From: Streptomyces sp. SID12488
GTDB lineage: Bacteria > Actinomycetota > Actinomycetes > Streptomycetales > Streptomycetaceae
Reading direction: 5' to 3'
Assembly: GCF_010548275.1 (NCBI RefSeq)
Contig: NZ_JAAGLT010000021.1
Span: 104,873 to 168,872 of the forward strand
Length of the DNA stretch: 64,000 nucleotides
Numbering within the stretch: the first letter of the stretch is position 1; each line of letters begins with the position of its first letter. Made by a program: the position numbers and the translations under genes. The notes beneath the pieces were generated by a model. The model was not told where the DNA came from, ran no database searches, and worked only from the letters and a program-made list of their open reading frames with translations. Of this stretch, positions 50,649 through 59,292 are shown one piece after another.

Positions 50649-51245
50649 ATGAGTCCGCGCAGGAGTGACAGCCGTGACCGGATGATCCTCAGCGCTGCCG
50701 CTCTGCTGCGTGAGTACGGGGCAAGCGCGACCAGCATCGACCGGGTGCTCGCATACAGCGGAGCCCCTCGGGGCTCGGTCTATCACCACTTTCCCGGCGG
50801 GCGGACGCAGCTCATCGACGAGGCGGTGGCACTGTCGGGGGACTTCATCTCGGGTCTGATCGACGCCGCCACGCGGTCGGACGATCCGGTGGAGGCCGTC
50901 GACGCGTTCTTCGCCCTGTGGCGCGACCGGCTCGTGGAGAGCGGCTTCAGGGCCGGCTGCCCGATCGTGGCGGTGGCCGTCGAGACCAACGACGACGCAC
51001 CCCAGCTCGCCCTCTCGGCCGCCGCCGTCTTCGCCCGCTGGCAGGAGGCGCTCGCGGCCCTGTTCGTCCGGCACGGCCTGACCGAGGAACGCAGTCGGAG
51101 GCTTGGTTCCTTCATCATCGCCGCGGTCGAAGGCGCGGTGATCATGTGTCGGGCCGAGCAGAGCACCGACCCGATCGAGGCAGCCGCCGCCGAGATCCAC
51201 GACCTGCTCCTCTACGCCCTGCGAGAGCGCCCCAGGGCCGAATGA
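50649..51245 (+). CDS. TetR family regulator (LmrA/YxaF type)
   Basis: A 198-residue TetR regulator (SRDRMILSAAALLREYGASA, then DRVLAYSGAPRGSVYHHFPG). Its C-terminal domain has the CPIVAVAVE segment typical of the LmrA/YxaF subgroup, whose members respond to drugs or flavonoids. GGAAGGG lies before the ATG. The crotonase-family gene starts 60 bases downstream on the same strand, so the two are probably co-transcribed. The adjacent aldo/keto reductase relic may once have been its target. Confidence 0.87.
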   Translation: MSPRRSDSRDRMILSAAALLREYGASATSIDRVLAYSGAPRGSVYHHFPGGRTQLIDEAVALSGDFISGLIDAATRSDDPVEAVDAFFALWRDRLVESGFRAGCPIVAVAVETNDDAPQLALSAAAVFARWQEALAALFVRHGLTEERSRRLGSFIIAAVEGAVIMCRAEQSTDPIEAAAAEIHDLLLYALRERPRAE

Positions 51246-51305
51246 GGGCCCCGGCCGCGATCCGCAGCCACTTGACACCAGTCAGCTCAGTTCGAAGGAG
51301 TCCCC

Positions 51306-51977
51306 ATGCCCTCACTCGACCGCCACGACAACGTCTTCGTCCTCGACCTCGGAGACGGAGAGAACCGTTTCCACCCCGACTGGCTCACTGCTGTCGGTGC
51401 CGCGCTCGACGAGGTGGAGAAGGCGGAAGGCCCCCGCGCCCTGGTCACCGCCGCCACCGGCAAGTTCTACTCCAACGGACTCGACCTGGACTGGCTGTTC
51501 GCCCACGCCGACCGGTACAACGACTACGTCGTCTCGGTCCATGAACTGTTCGCGCGGTTGCTGTCGCTGCCGGTCATCACGGTGGCCGCGCTCCAGGGGC
51601 ACACCTTCGCCGCCGGCGCGATGTTCTCCCTCGCCCACGACTTCCGCGTCATGCGCGCCGACCGCGGCTACTGGTGCCTGCCCGAAGTGGACATCAGCAT
51701 CCCCTTCACTCCCGGCATGGCCGCCCTCATCCAGTCCCGGCTGGCGCCACAGACCGCCCACGAGGCCATGGTCACCGCCCGCCGCTACGGCGGCTCCGAC
51801 GCCGCGGCGGCCGGCATCGTCGACCAGTCGGTCACCGAGGACGCCGTGCGCTCCACCGCCATCGAGATCGCCCAGACGCAGGTGGCGAAGGCCGGCGACA
51901 CGCTCGGCACCATCAAGGCCCGCATGTACGCCCCGGCCCTGGCCACCCTGCGCGACACCACCAACCCGCTCGGCTGA
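51306..51977 (+). CDS. Enoyl-CoA hydratase/isomerase family protein
   Basis: A 223-residue crotonase-fold protein. It has NVFVLDLGDGENRFHPDWLT, the oxyanion segments TGKFYSNGLDLDWL and ALQGHTFAAGAMFSLAHDFR, and YWCLPEVDISIPFTPGMAAL. The short length and NGLDLDW element resemble plant-type delta3,delta2-enoyl-CoA isomerases rather than hydratases. GAAGGAG precedes the ATG. It probably shares a transcript with the TetR gene upstream. Confidence 0.87.
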   Translation: MPSLDRHDNVFVLDLGDGENRFHPDWLTAVGAALDEVEKAEGPRALVTAATGKFYSNGLDLDWLFAHADRYNDYVVSVHELFARLLSLPVITVAALQGHTFAAGAMFSLAHDFRVMRADRGYWCLPEVDISIPFTPGMAALIQSRLAPQTAHEAMVTARRYGGSDAAAAGIVDQSVTEDAVRSTAIEIAQTQVAKAGDTLGTIKARMYAPALATLRDTTNPLG

Positions 51978-52653
51978 CCAGCGCCCCGCCAACCGGCCCA
52001 CCCCGCGCCCTTGGGCACTTCCGCCCCGGGCGCGGGCTGCCCCCACTGCCCACCGCGCGACCCGCGCGACCCGCCCTACGGCCACACGTCGCCGGCGCGT
52101 TCATCAGACCCGGCCGGTTCACACGTGGGACAGCAGGGAACCCCGCAGCGGGCCGGATGAGCGCGCCGGTCGGCCGCGATCCGACGGGCACTCCGTCCAC
52201 GCGCCGGATCCGTACGAAGGCCGGGTCTTCGACGACCTCGCTCGATGACCCCGTCGCGGGTCCCGAACCCGGACTCCGCCGCCTGTCTCCCGGTCGTCGG
52301 CCGATACCGGATCCTGTACAGGTGAGGGCACTTCGACCACCTCGACCGCGTATGCTCGCACTCCTTGAAGCACGACCCCGTCCCACGGGCCGACGAACCC
52401 TGGGCCACAGTCGGCCAACTCCTCGTGACCTCTTCGGCCGTGCTCAGGAAGAGATCCAGGATCGTCTCCGCGCGCCGACCCTGCCCGGGACAACCGCTGA
52501 AGCCACGGGGAAGGGTGCGCCGAAGAGGGAACTCCGAGCCGCCGGTCCCGGGCGCTCGGAACCCGCTCCCCCTCGTCTCTGGGACGATCTTCGCGCCCAG
52601 GAACTGATCAGGTCGGACGCGCCCGATGAGGGCGGTCGTGGAAGGAGTTCGCG
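51978..52653. other. Intergenic stretch with gene debris
   Basis: No intact gene was seen in this 676-base stretch. A pirin 3' relic lies at 52445-52520. A short frame near 52240-52324 ends VVGRYRILYR, like the tail of a RelE-type toxin, but is too short to call. The last 50 bases carry the ribosome site of the GntR gene. Confidence 0.45.
52445..52520 (+). pseudogene. Pirin 3'-end relic
   Basis: Positions 52494-52520 are identical to positions 40760-40786 at the end of the intact pirin gene. The preceding bases encode QEEI and an APTLP-like segment found in the intact protein, with a deletion and a one-base insertion. This is the degraded tail of a second pirin gene or a partial duplication. 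Confidence 0.65.
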
Positions 52654-53388
52654 TTGTCACTGACGGACAGGGCCATCGAACAGATCCGTGAGCTGATCCG
52701 CACCGGCGCCCTGCCACCCGGATCGAAGCTCCCGCCGGAACCGGAACTGGCCGCCCAGCTCGGCCTGTCCCGCAACCTTGCCCGCGAGGCGGTCAAGGCT
52801 CTCGCCGTCGCGCGGATCCTGGAGGTCCGACGGGGCGACGGCACATATGTGACCAGTCTGCAGCCGAGGTTGCTCTTCGAGGGCCTCGGCGGGGCGGTGG
52901 AACTGCTCCAGGGGGACTCGGCCGCCCTGCAGGACCTCATGGAGGTACGACGGCTCCTCGAACCCATGGCCACCGCGCTCGCCGCCACCCGGATCTCCGA
53001 CGAGCAGCTCGCCGAGGTCAAGGGCCATCTGGACGCCATGCGCGAGGCCCGCGACGACGTCGAGCGGCTCAACGCCCACGACGCGGCCTTCCACCGCGCC
53101 GTCGTCTCGGCGACGGGCAACGACACGCTGCTCACTCTCCTGGAGGCGATCTCCGGCCGTACGCTGCGCGCCCGCATCTGGCGTGGTCTGGTCGACGCCC
53201 AGGCCGCGGGCCGCACCCTTGCCGAGCACGAGGCGATCTACCGGGCGCTGTCCACCCGTGACGCCTCCCTCAGCCAGGCCGCCGCCCTGCTGCATGTGAG
53301 CAGCACCGAGCAGGGGCTGAGAGAACACCTGCGCTCCGCCGACCCCCTCACCTACCGAACGCCGACGACAGCCGCCACCGACACCTGA
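52654..53388 (+). CDS. GntR/FadR family regulator
   Basis: A 244-residue GntR regulator. Its winged helix has IRTGALPPGSKLPPEPELAA and GLSRNLAREAVKALAVARIL, then VRRGDGTYVTS. The FCD ligand domain follows with HDAAFHRAVVSATGN and two later histidines that could bind a metal. It starts with TTG preceded by GGAAGGAG; no ATG or GTG nearby fits better. FadR-type regulators usually sense carboxylic acids. It has no close target gene; the MarR operon follows on the same strand. Confidence 0.88.
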   Translation: MSLTDRAIEQIRELIRTGALPPGSKLPPEPELAAQLGLSRNLAREAVKALAVARILEVRRGDGTYVTSLQPRLLFEGLGGAVELLQGDSAALQDLMEVRRLLEPMATALAATRISDEQLAEVKGHLDAMREARDDVERLNAHDAAFHRAVVSATGNDTLLTLLEAISGRTLRARIWRGLVDAQAAGRTLAEHEAIYRALSTRDASLSQAAALLHVSSTEQGLREHLRSADPLTYRTPTTAATDT

Positions 53389-53428
53389 CCGTCGCGGCCC
53401 GTCGACGCCACCGTGCTTCGCGGGAATT

Positions 53429-53458
53429 TAGTAGCCATGTACATAGTAGCCATGTACA
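53429..53458. promoter_or_regulatory. Tandem 15-bp direct repeat before marR gene
   Basis: TAGTAGCCATGTACA occurs twice without a gap (53429-53443 and 53444-53458), and TACAT/ATGTA arms give dyad symmetry across the join. It ends 10 bases before the MarR gene start, so it likely serves as an autoregulatory operator and covers the promoter or ribosome site. Confidence 0.6.
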
Positions 53459-53467
53459 GTATCGACC

Positions 53468-53944
53468 ATGAGTCCGACATCCGAGGGCGCGACCCCCGGC
53501 TACCTGGTCTGGCGTCTTTCGACGAAGTGGCGCGTGGCCGTCGACCGGGCGGTCGCCCCCCTGGGGCTGACCCACGCGCAGTACGCACTGGTCGCCTCGC
53601 TGCACGGCATGCGGCGCGCCGGTCAGCGCCCCAGCCAGCGGCAGCTCGCCGACCACACCGGCCTCGAACCGCTCTACGTGTCGAAGCTCGCCCGTGCCCT
53701 GGAGACCGCCGGTCTGCTCGAACGCACCCGGGACCCGCAGGACCCCCGCGCGGTGCGGCTGGCCCTCACAGAGGAGGGAAGCGAAGTCGCCCGGCGCGCG
53801 ATCAAGGTCGTACAGGGGCTGCTTCAGCAGTTGCTGGAGCCCCTCGGTGGTCTGGACAGCGAGCGCACCCGGGACTTCACCCGCGAACTGGCACTACTGC
53901 TCGACACCCCGCTCCACGCCGACCCCGAGAAGGAGCAGTCATGA
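53468..53944 (+). CDS. MarR family regulator
   Basis: A 158-residue MarR regulator with a winged-helix core (LTHAQYALVASLHGMRRAGQ, RQLADHTGLEPLYVSKLARA, LERTRDPQDPRAVRLALTEEG). It is probably a dimeric repressor responding to small phenolic or oxidising compounds. The start lies immediately after a tandem repeat and has little ribosome site. It overlaps the next gene by ATGA, so a co-regulated three-gene operon follows. Confidence 0.88.
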   Translation: MSPTSEGATPGYLVWRLSTKWRVAVDRAVAPLGLTHAQYALVASLHGMRRAGQRPSQRQLADHTGLEPLYVSKLARALETAGLLERTRDPQDPRAVRLALTEEGSEVARRAIKVVQGLLQQLLEPLGGLDSERTRDFTRELALLLDTPLHADPEKEQS

Positions 53945-54438
53945 CCTCACCCAGCGCACCCACCGCGGCCCCCACGCCCGCGACTCCCGGCGCACCCGCG
54001 CTGAATCCCCGCGTCATAGCACTCGCCCACTACGCCGGGCGGGCGATCCTCGAAAACGTGCTGGCCCGGCACGGCGCCACCTTCCAGCAGTCGGTGACGC
54101 TCAGGCTCGTCGCCGTCGCCGACGGGCCCGTCGACCGCGAGCGGCTGGTCGGTGAGGTCGTCGACGCGCTGAAGACCGATGAGGCAGCCGTGCGCTCGGT
54201 CGTCGCGGAACTCGTCGAGGGCCGGCTGCTGGCAGCCGAGTCCACGACCTCGCTCACCATCACGGACGCGGGACGCGAGCTGTACGGCACCACGAGCGCC
54301 GAGACCGCCCCGATCTCCGCGCGGATCTACGCCGGTATCCCGGACGGCGATCTGGCCACCGCCGGCCGGGTGCTGTCGCTGATCAACGAGCGGGCGAACG
54401 CGGAGCTGGCCGCCATGGCCGGACCAGGGGTGGAATGA
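53941..54438 (+). CDS. MarR-like winged-helix protein
   Basis: A 165-residue protein coupled to the MarR gene by ATGA. After a Pro/Ala-rich N-terminus it shows a winged-helix pattern (RVIALAHYAGRAILENVLAR, VDRERLVGEVVDALKTDEAA, LVEGRLLAAESTTSLTITDA). This matches small actinobacterial MarR-related proteins. It may form a heterodimer with its neighbour or bind DNA separately. The long upstream frame extension lies inside marR and is rejected. Confidence 0.72.
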   Translation: MTSPSAPTAAPTPATPGAPALNPRVIALAHYAGRAILENVLARHGATFQQSVTLRLVAVADGPVDRERLVGEVVDALKTDEAAVRSVVAELVEGRLLAAESTTSLTITDAGRELYGTTSAETAPISARIYAGIPDGDLATAGRVLSLINERANAELAAMAGPGVE

Positions 54439-54479
54439 ACGACCGCTCCGGCCGGTTACCGCCACCGAAGGAGGCACGA

Positions 54480-54830
54480 GTGGAGACCACGACGTACACG
54501 TACTACGACCACGGAACCGCCGCCGAGCGCTGGGAGCGGGCGGGGCAGTTCTTCGACGCCAAGGACTACGCCGGCGCGGCGCGTGTTCTGGACGGGCTGG
54601 TCGAGGAGGTGCCGGAGCAGACCGCACCCCGGCTGCTGCTGGCCCGCGCCTATTACCACTCGGCCCAACTTCAGCGTGCCGAGGCCGAGTTGCGCGTCCT
54701 CGTCGAGCGCGACCCGGTCGAGCAGTACGCCCGGCTGATGCTCGGGCGCACGCTCCAGCGCCAGGGTCGCCACGAGGAGGCCGCACCGCACATGAAGCTC
54801 GCCTCGGCCCTCGCGGGCGACTTCGAGTAG
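54480..54830 (+). CDS. Small tetratricopeptide-repeat protein
   Basis: A 116-residue TPR protein with about two to three repeats (AGQFFDAKDYAGAARVLDGL; APRLLLARAYYHSAQLQRAE; YARLMLGRTLQRQGRHEEAA). The GTG start is chosen because AAGGAGG is 5 bases upstream; an ATG 15 codons earlier overlaps the preceding gene without such a site. TPRs mediate protein contacts. It is the third gene of the MarR operon and could be an accessory partner, but the function is unknown. Confidence 0.8.
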   Translation: METTTYTYYDHGTAAERWERAGQFFDAKDYAGAARVLDGLVEEVPEQTAPRLLLARAYYHSAQLQRAEAELRVLVERDPVEQYARLMLGRTLQRQGRHEEAAPHMKLASALAGDFE

Positions 54831-54858
54831 ATCCCCGCACGACGGACACGATGGACAG

Positions 54859-54900
54859 GACGGCCCGGTTCCCCAGCTCAAGGAGGAGAGCCGGGCCGTC
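54859..54900. terminator. Hairpin between convergent TPR and PepSY genes
   Basis: Ten-base arms GACGGCCCGG (54859-54868) and CCGGGCCGTC (54891-54900) are exact complements. They lie in the short spacer between two convergent genes, so they probably act as a bidirectional terminator. Confidence 0.65.
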
Positions 54901-54906
54901 TCGTCT

Positions 54907-56331
54907 CTACTTCGCGCCGGCCTGCTCCCCGCGTGTGCGCCCGCCCCGCCGGTGGTCGATCTCGCCCAGGATCACGTCGACGGCGATGAAGGCGGCCAGC
55001 GGAATGCCGAGCAGCGGAACGTAGTAGCCCACTACGGCCACGCCCGCCATCAGCGTCACGAGGAGCAGTGGGGGCACCTGCTGCCAGGCGCCGCGCGGGA
55101 TCGGGCGGCCGAAGGCGGAGGCCCGGCCGCGCTGCCACCACATGCGGTATCCCCACAGGATGAGCAGGACGAGCGAGAGCGCGAGGGCCATCAGCGCGAG
55201 CTGGTTGACGATCCCGAACAGGACCCCGGTGTGCGCGTCGATGCCCCAGCGGGTCAGTTTCGCGAGCACCGGGTAGTCCGCGAACCGGAGGACGTCGAGG
55301 ACCTCGCCGGTCGACGGGTCCACGGCGACCGCGTCCTGCTTGGTCGGCCAGCTGCGCTGGATCTGCTTCACGACGTACGCGGAGGACTCGTCCGCGGGCG
55401 GAACGATCTCGACGGGGTCGCCCAGGCCCTCTGCGCGGGCGGCGGCCAGCACCTTGTCGAGGCCGACGCCGTGCTCGCCGGTGCTCCCGGCACCGGCCGC
55501 CGCGCCATGTCCCGTGTGCTCGCCGCCCGCCGCCGCCGAGACGGACGGGGTGGACTGGCCGAGGGAGGTGCGCAGGACGTCGATGTTGGCGCCCGCGTAC
55601 GTCGACCAGGTCAGGCCGGTGGCGGAGAGGAAGATGAAGCCGGCCGAGGCCCAGACGCCGACGGTGCCGTGCAGACCGAGGGTGCGGCGGCGTCCGCTGG
55701 TGCCGCGCACCTTGCGCTGGGTGCGGCGGCGGGCGAACCACAGCACCAGGCCGCCGCCCGCGATCACCCACAGCCAGCTCGCCGCGAGTTCGCTGTAGAG
55801 GCGGCCGGTCTCACCGAGGTGCAGATTGCGGTGGAACTCGCTGAGCCAGGTACGCAGGGGCAGCGCGCCCGTCGACCCGTACTGCTCGAGCGCGCCCTCC
55901 ACCTTCGCGGTGTACGGGTCGACGAACACGGCGAGCGTGTGGTCCGCACCGACACCGGCCACACCGGACAGCATGACCCTCGTCGTGGCGTCGTCCTCGG
56001 GCGAGGGGCGTACGGCCGCGACGGTGCCCTCGGGATGGGCCTTGCGGGCCGCGGCCACCTGCTCGGAGATCGGCAGCTTGGTGTCGCCCACGGAGACGGT
56101 GAACTCGTCGGCGTAGATGATCTTCTCGGCCTGGAAGGAGGCCGCGTACAGAGCACCGCTCAGGGCGGCGACCAGCAGGAACGGGGCGACGAGCAGGCCC
56201 GCGTAGAAGTGCAGCCGAAGGACGAGCGGGCGGAGGGTGGCGGCTGCGGACGGTCTCGCCGGGGCGGAGGGTTTCGACGAGTCCGGTGCGTCCGGGACTT
56301 CGTCCGTCGTGGTCGTGGGAGCGGTGGACAT
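54907..56331 (-). CDS. PepSY-domain membrane protein
   Basis: A 474-residue integral membrane protein of the PepSY-TM family. After a Thr/Pro/Ala-rich N-terminus come a first span (LHFYAGLLVAPFLLVAALSG), an external PepSY region, a second span (VWASAGFIFLSATGLTWS) and two or more C-terminal spans (LALMALALSLVLLILWGYRM, QVPPLLLVTLMAGVAVVGYY). It also has a His/Gly-rich stretch (GGEHTGHGAAAG) that could bind metal. PepSY-TM proteins are linked to iron-siderophore reduction or to protease inhibition. GGAGAAG precedes the ATG. No iron box was seen nearby. Confidence 0.85.
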   Translation of the reverse strand: MSTAPTTTTDEVPDAPDSSKPSAPARPSAAATLRPLVLRLHFYAGLLVAPFLLVAALSGALYAASFQAEKIIYADEFTVSVGDTKLPISEQVAAARKAHPEGTVAAVRPSPEDDATTRVMLSGVAGVGADHTLAVFVDPYTAKVEGALEQYGSTGALPLRTWLSEFHRNLHLGETGRLYSELAASWLWVIAGGGLVLWFARRRTQRKVRGTSGRRRTLGLHGTVGVWASAGFIFLSATGLTWSTYAGANIDVLRTSLGQSTPSVSAAAGGEHTGHGAAAGAGSTGEHGVGLDKVLAAARAEGLGDPVEIVPPADESSAYVVKQIQRSWPTKQDAVAVDPSTGEVLDVLRFADYPVLAKLTRWGIDAHTGVLFGIVNQLALMALALSLVLLILWGYRMWWQRGRASAFGRPIPRGAWQQVPPLLLVTLMAGVAVVGYYVPLLGIPLAAFIAVDVILGEIDHRRGGRTRGEQAGAK

Positions 56332-56549
56332 CGGCGGGCTTCTCCGGTGGGCTGAGGACGGTGAGCGGGGAAGACGGCAGTGGGGGTGCACGGCTGTAAG
56401 GGTGTACGGCGGTGGGCGACTGGACGGCGGTAGGACTGTGGGGACGGTTCAGTAGTCGGACCGCCGGGCCGTCGAGTTCCCGGCCCTGCCAGTGGCGTAC
56501 GTCACACAAGTGGGCGCCGGGTGTCGGAGGTGCGTGACATCCTGGCGCC

Positions 56550-57191
56550 ATGGCAACTCCCCATGACCCGAGCACCCTTGCCGACCGGGTCGAACGACTC
56601 CTCGCCGTCGGCGGCCCCTTGCCGATCGTCGCCGCCGGTGATCCGGTACTGCGCCGTGGCACCGTGCCCTACGACGGGCAGCTCGGCCCGGAGCTGCTGG
56701 CCCGCTTCGTCGAGGCGCTGCGCGAGACCATGCACGCCGCACCGGGCGTCGGTGTGGCGGCGCCGCAGGTCGGGGTGGAACTGCGGATCGCGGTCGTCGA
56801 GGACCCCGCGCCGGTGCCGGAGGAGGTGCGGGTGGCGCGTGGGCGTGTGCCGCTGCCGTTCCGGGTGCTGGTGAATCCGTCGTACGAGGCGGTCGGCACC
56901 GACCGCGCCGCGTTCTTCGAGGGCTGTCTGAGCGTCCCGGGCTGGCAGGCGGTGGTGTCCCGGCCCGCGACGGTACGGCTCACGGGCCAGGACGAGTACG
57001 GGCACGCGGTGGACGAGGTGTTCACGGGGTGGCCGGCCCGGATCGTCCAGCACGAGACCGACCATCTGGACGGCACGCTCTATCTCGACCGCGCGGAGCT
57101 GCGCTCGCTGTCGTCCAGCGCGGCCATGGCGGAGCGGTGGGCCCAGCCGACCCCGGCGCAGGCGGCCGAGGAGCTGGGCTTCCCCCTCTGA
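56550..57191 (+). CDS. def: Peptide deformylase
   Basis: A 213-residue peptide deformylase with all three metal motifs: GVGVAAPQVG (about 67-75), EGCLSVPGW with Cys126, and QHETDHLDG with His168, Glu169 and His172. It removes the formyl group from the N-terminal methionine of new proteins. The sequence is somewhat longer than usual, with N- and C-terminal extensions typical of actinobacterial paralogues. It stands alone, not next to fmt or rpoZ, so it is probably a second copy. The ribosome site before the ATG is weak. Confidence 0.93.
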   Translation: MATPHDPSTLADRVERLLAVGGPLPIVAAGDPVLRRGTVPYDGQLGPELLARFVEALRETMHAAPGVGVAAPQVGVELRIAVVEDPAPVPEEVRVARGRVPLPFRVLVNPSYEAVGTDRAAFFEGCLSVPGWQAVVSRPATVRLTGQDEYGHAVDEVFTGWPARIVQHETDHLDGTLYLDRAELRSLSSSAAMAERWAQPTPAQAAEELGFPL

Positions 57192-57223
57192 CCGCTCGCC
57201 TCCTCCGACCGCCGGTGCTGTTC

Positions 57224-58669
57224 CTAGTTCTCCTGCTTCCCGTCCCGGTAGGCCTCCAGCAGCCGCAGCCAGACCTCGCTGATCGTCGGATACGACGGCA
57301 CCGCGTGCCACAGCCGTCCCAGCGGCACCTCGCCGGCGACGGCGACGGTCGCCGAGTGGATCAGTTCGCCCACGCCGGGACCGACGAAGGTCACGCCGAG
57401 CAGGGTCTCGCGATCCAGATCGACGACCATGCGCGCACGGCCCCGGTAGCCGTCGGCGTACAGGCCGGCGCCGGCCACCGAGGAGAACTCCACGTCGACA
57501 GCGCGAACCCGGCGGCCCGACTGCTCCGCCTCGGCGAGGGAGAGGCCGACGGACGCCGCCTCCGGGTCGGTGAAGACGACCTGCGGGACGGCGCCGTGGT
57601 CGGCGGTGGCCGCGTGGGCGCTCCAGGGGGCGGGCTCCAGAAGCGGTGTGCCGGCCGCGCGGGCGGCGATGGCGGCGCCAGCGATCCGGGCCTGGTACTT
57701 GCCCTGGTGGGTGAGGAGGGCGCGGTGGTTGACGTCGCCGACCCCGTACAGCCACTCGCTTCCGGTGACCCGGAGGCTGTCGTCGACCGACAGCCAGGAG
57801 CCCGGCTCCAGGCCGACCGTGTCGAGGCCGATGTCGTCGGTCCGCGGGACACGTCCGGTGGCGAAGAGGATCTCGTCGGCCTCGATCCGGTCGCCGGTGT
57901 CCGTGACCGCCACGACGGTGCCGTTCTCCCTGGTCACCGACTGGACCGAGGTTCCCGTGCGGACGTCGGTGCCCGCCTCCGCCAGCGCCTCGGCGACCAG
58001 TTCGCCCGCGAACGGCTCCATGCGGGGCAGCAGGCCCTTGCCGCGCACCAGCAGGGTGACCCGCGAGCCGAGCGCCTGCCAGGCCGTGGCCATTTCGACA
58101 GCGACAACACCGCCGCCGACCACGATCAGGCGGCCGGGCACCGACTTGGCGCTGGTCGCCTCCCGGCTCGTCCAGGGCCCGACCTCGGCGAGGCCCGGCA
58201 GGTCGGGCAGTTGGGCGCCGGTGCCCGTGCACACGGCGACCGCGTGCCGGGCCGTCAGCGTCCGCGTCGAGCCGTCCTCGCCCGTCACGGTCACGGTACG
58301 CGCGCCGGCCAGGCGTCCCTGGCCCCGGTAGAGGTCGGCGCCGATGCTCTCCAGCCAGCCGAGCTGTCCGTCGTCCTGCCAGTTCGAGGTCTCGTAGTCG
58401 CGGTGGGCGAGGACCGCTTCGGCGTCCAGGGGGCCCTGGACGAGGTGGCGCAGGCCGGGCACCCGCCGGGCGTCGGCGCGGGCGATGACCGGGCGCAGGA
58501 GGGCCTTACTGGGCATACAGGCCCAGTAGGAACACTCACCGCCGACCAGTTCGCTCTCCACTATCGCGGTGGACAGGCCGGCCGCGCGGGTGCGGTCGGC
58601 CACGTTCTCCCCCACGGGTCCGGCACCGAGCACCACGACGTCGTACACGTTGGTTTCCGTTTCCGTCAT
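57224..58669 (-). CDS. FAD-dependent pyridine nucleotide-disulfide oxidoreductase
   Basis: A 481-residue enzyme of the lipoamide dehydrogenase/mercuric reductase group. It has YDVVVLGAGPVGENVADRTR, the redox disulfide GGECSYWACMPSKALLRP, the NAD motif LIVVGGGVVAVEMATAWQAL and the FAD segment WLYGVGDVNHRALLTHQGKY. The C-terminal dimer domain lacks a clear His-Glu pair like lipoamide dehydrogenase, so its substrate is uncertain. It is divergent from the thioredoxin gene, which suggests a thiol-redox role. An upstream extension with a hydrophobic start is rejected because it covers the thioredoxin promoter. Confidence 0.87.
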   Translation of the reverse strand: MTETETNVYDVVVLGAGPVGENVADRTRAAGLSTAIVESELVGGECSYWACMPSKALLRPVIARADARRVPGLRHLVQGPLDAEAVLAHRDYETSNWQDDGQLGWLESIGADLYRGQGRLAGARTVTVTGEDGSTRTLTARHAVAVCTGTGAQLPDLPGLAEVGPWTSREATSAKSVPGRLIVVGGGVVAVEMATAWQALGSRVTLLVRGKGLLPRMEPFAGELVAEALAEAGTDVRTGTSVQSVTRENGTVVAVTDTGDRIEADEILFATGRVPRTDDIGLDTVGLEPGSWLSVDDSLRVTGSEWLYGVGDVNHRALLTHQGKYQARIAGAAIAARAAGTPLLEPAPWSAHAATADHGAVPQVVFTDPEAASVGLSLAEAEQSGRRVRAVDVEFSSVAGAGLYADGYRGRARMVVDLDRETLLGVTFVGPGVGELIHSATVAVAGEVPLGRLWHAVPSYPTISEVWLRLLEAYRDGKQEN

Positions 58670-58719
58670 GGGGTCAGTCTGGTAGGTGGCGTGGCCCGTG
58701 GCCACACGGGTATGGGCGC

Positions 58720-58745
58720 GGAATACGCGGTGGCCGGGCCGTGTT
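58720..58745 (+). promoter_or_regulatory. Sigma-R type promoter of thioredoxin gene
   Basis: GGAAT (58720-58724) and GTT (58743-58745) are separated by exactly 18 bases. This equals the consensus GGAAT-N18-GTT of the Streptomyces disulfide-stress sigma factor SigR. It lies 52 bases before the thioredoxin start. Thioredoxin genes are classic SigR targets. Confidence 0.8.
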
Positions 58746-58796
58746 GTGCGAGCGCACCGGCAACGACCCGACAGCAGGAAGAAGAGGAACCAGGCC

Positions 58797-59174
<378 letters not shown>

Positions 59175-59229
59175 CCCGGCCGGGACCCGCGTCCCCGGTG
59201 GGCGCAGCCGCCAGGGGGCGCAGCCCCCA

Positions 59230-59271
59230 GGGGCGCGGGGAACTGCGCGACCAGCCACGACGGACTCGCAG
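59230..59271. repeat. Dispersed Streptomyces intergenic repeat, copy 3
   Basis: The core GGGGCGCGGGGAACTGCGCG followed by ACCAGCCACGACGGACTCGCAG is the same element as at 9868-9909 and, inverted, at 14945-15008. A preceding GGGGG/CCCCC stem gives a strong hairpin. It lies between the convergent trx and aldehyde dehydrogenase genes. Confidence 0.72.
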
Positions 59272-59292
59272 GCGACGACGCACCGCAGCGTT

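Noticed and set aside
52240..52324. Possible RelE/ParE toxin gene
   Set aside because: Only a tail-like VVGRYRILYR segment is visible, with no start, no full domain and no antitoxin gene.
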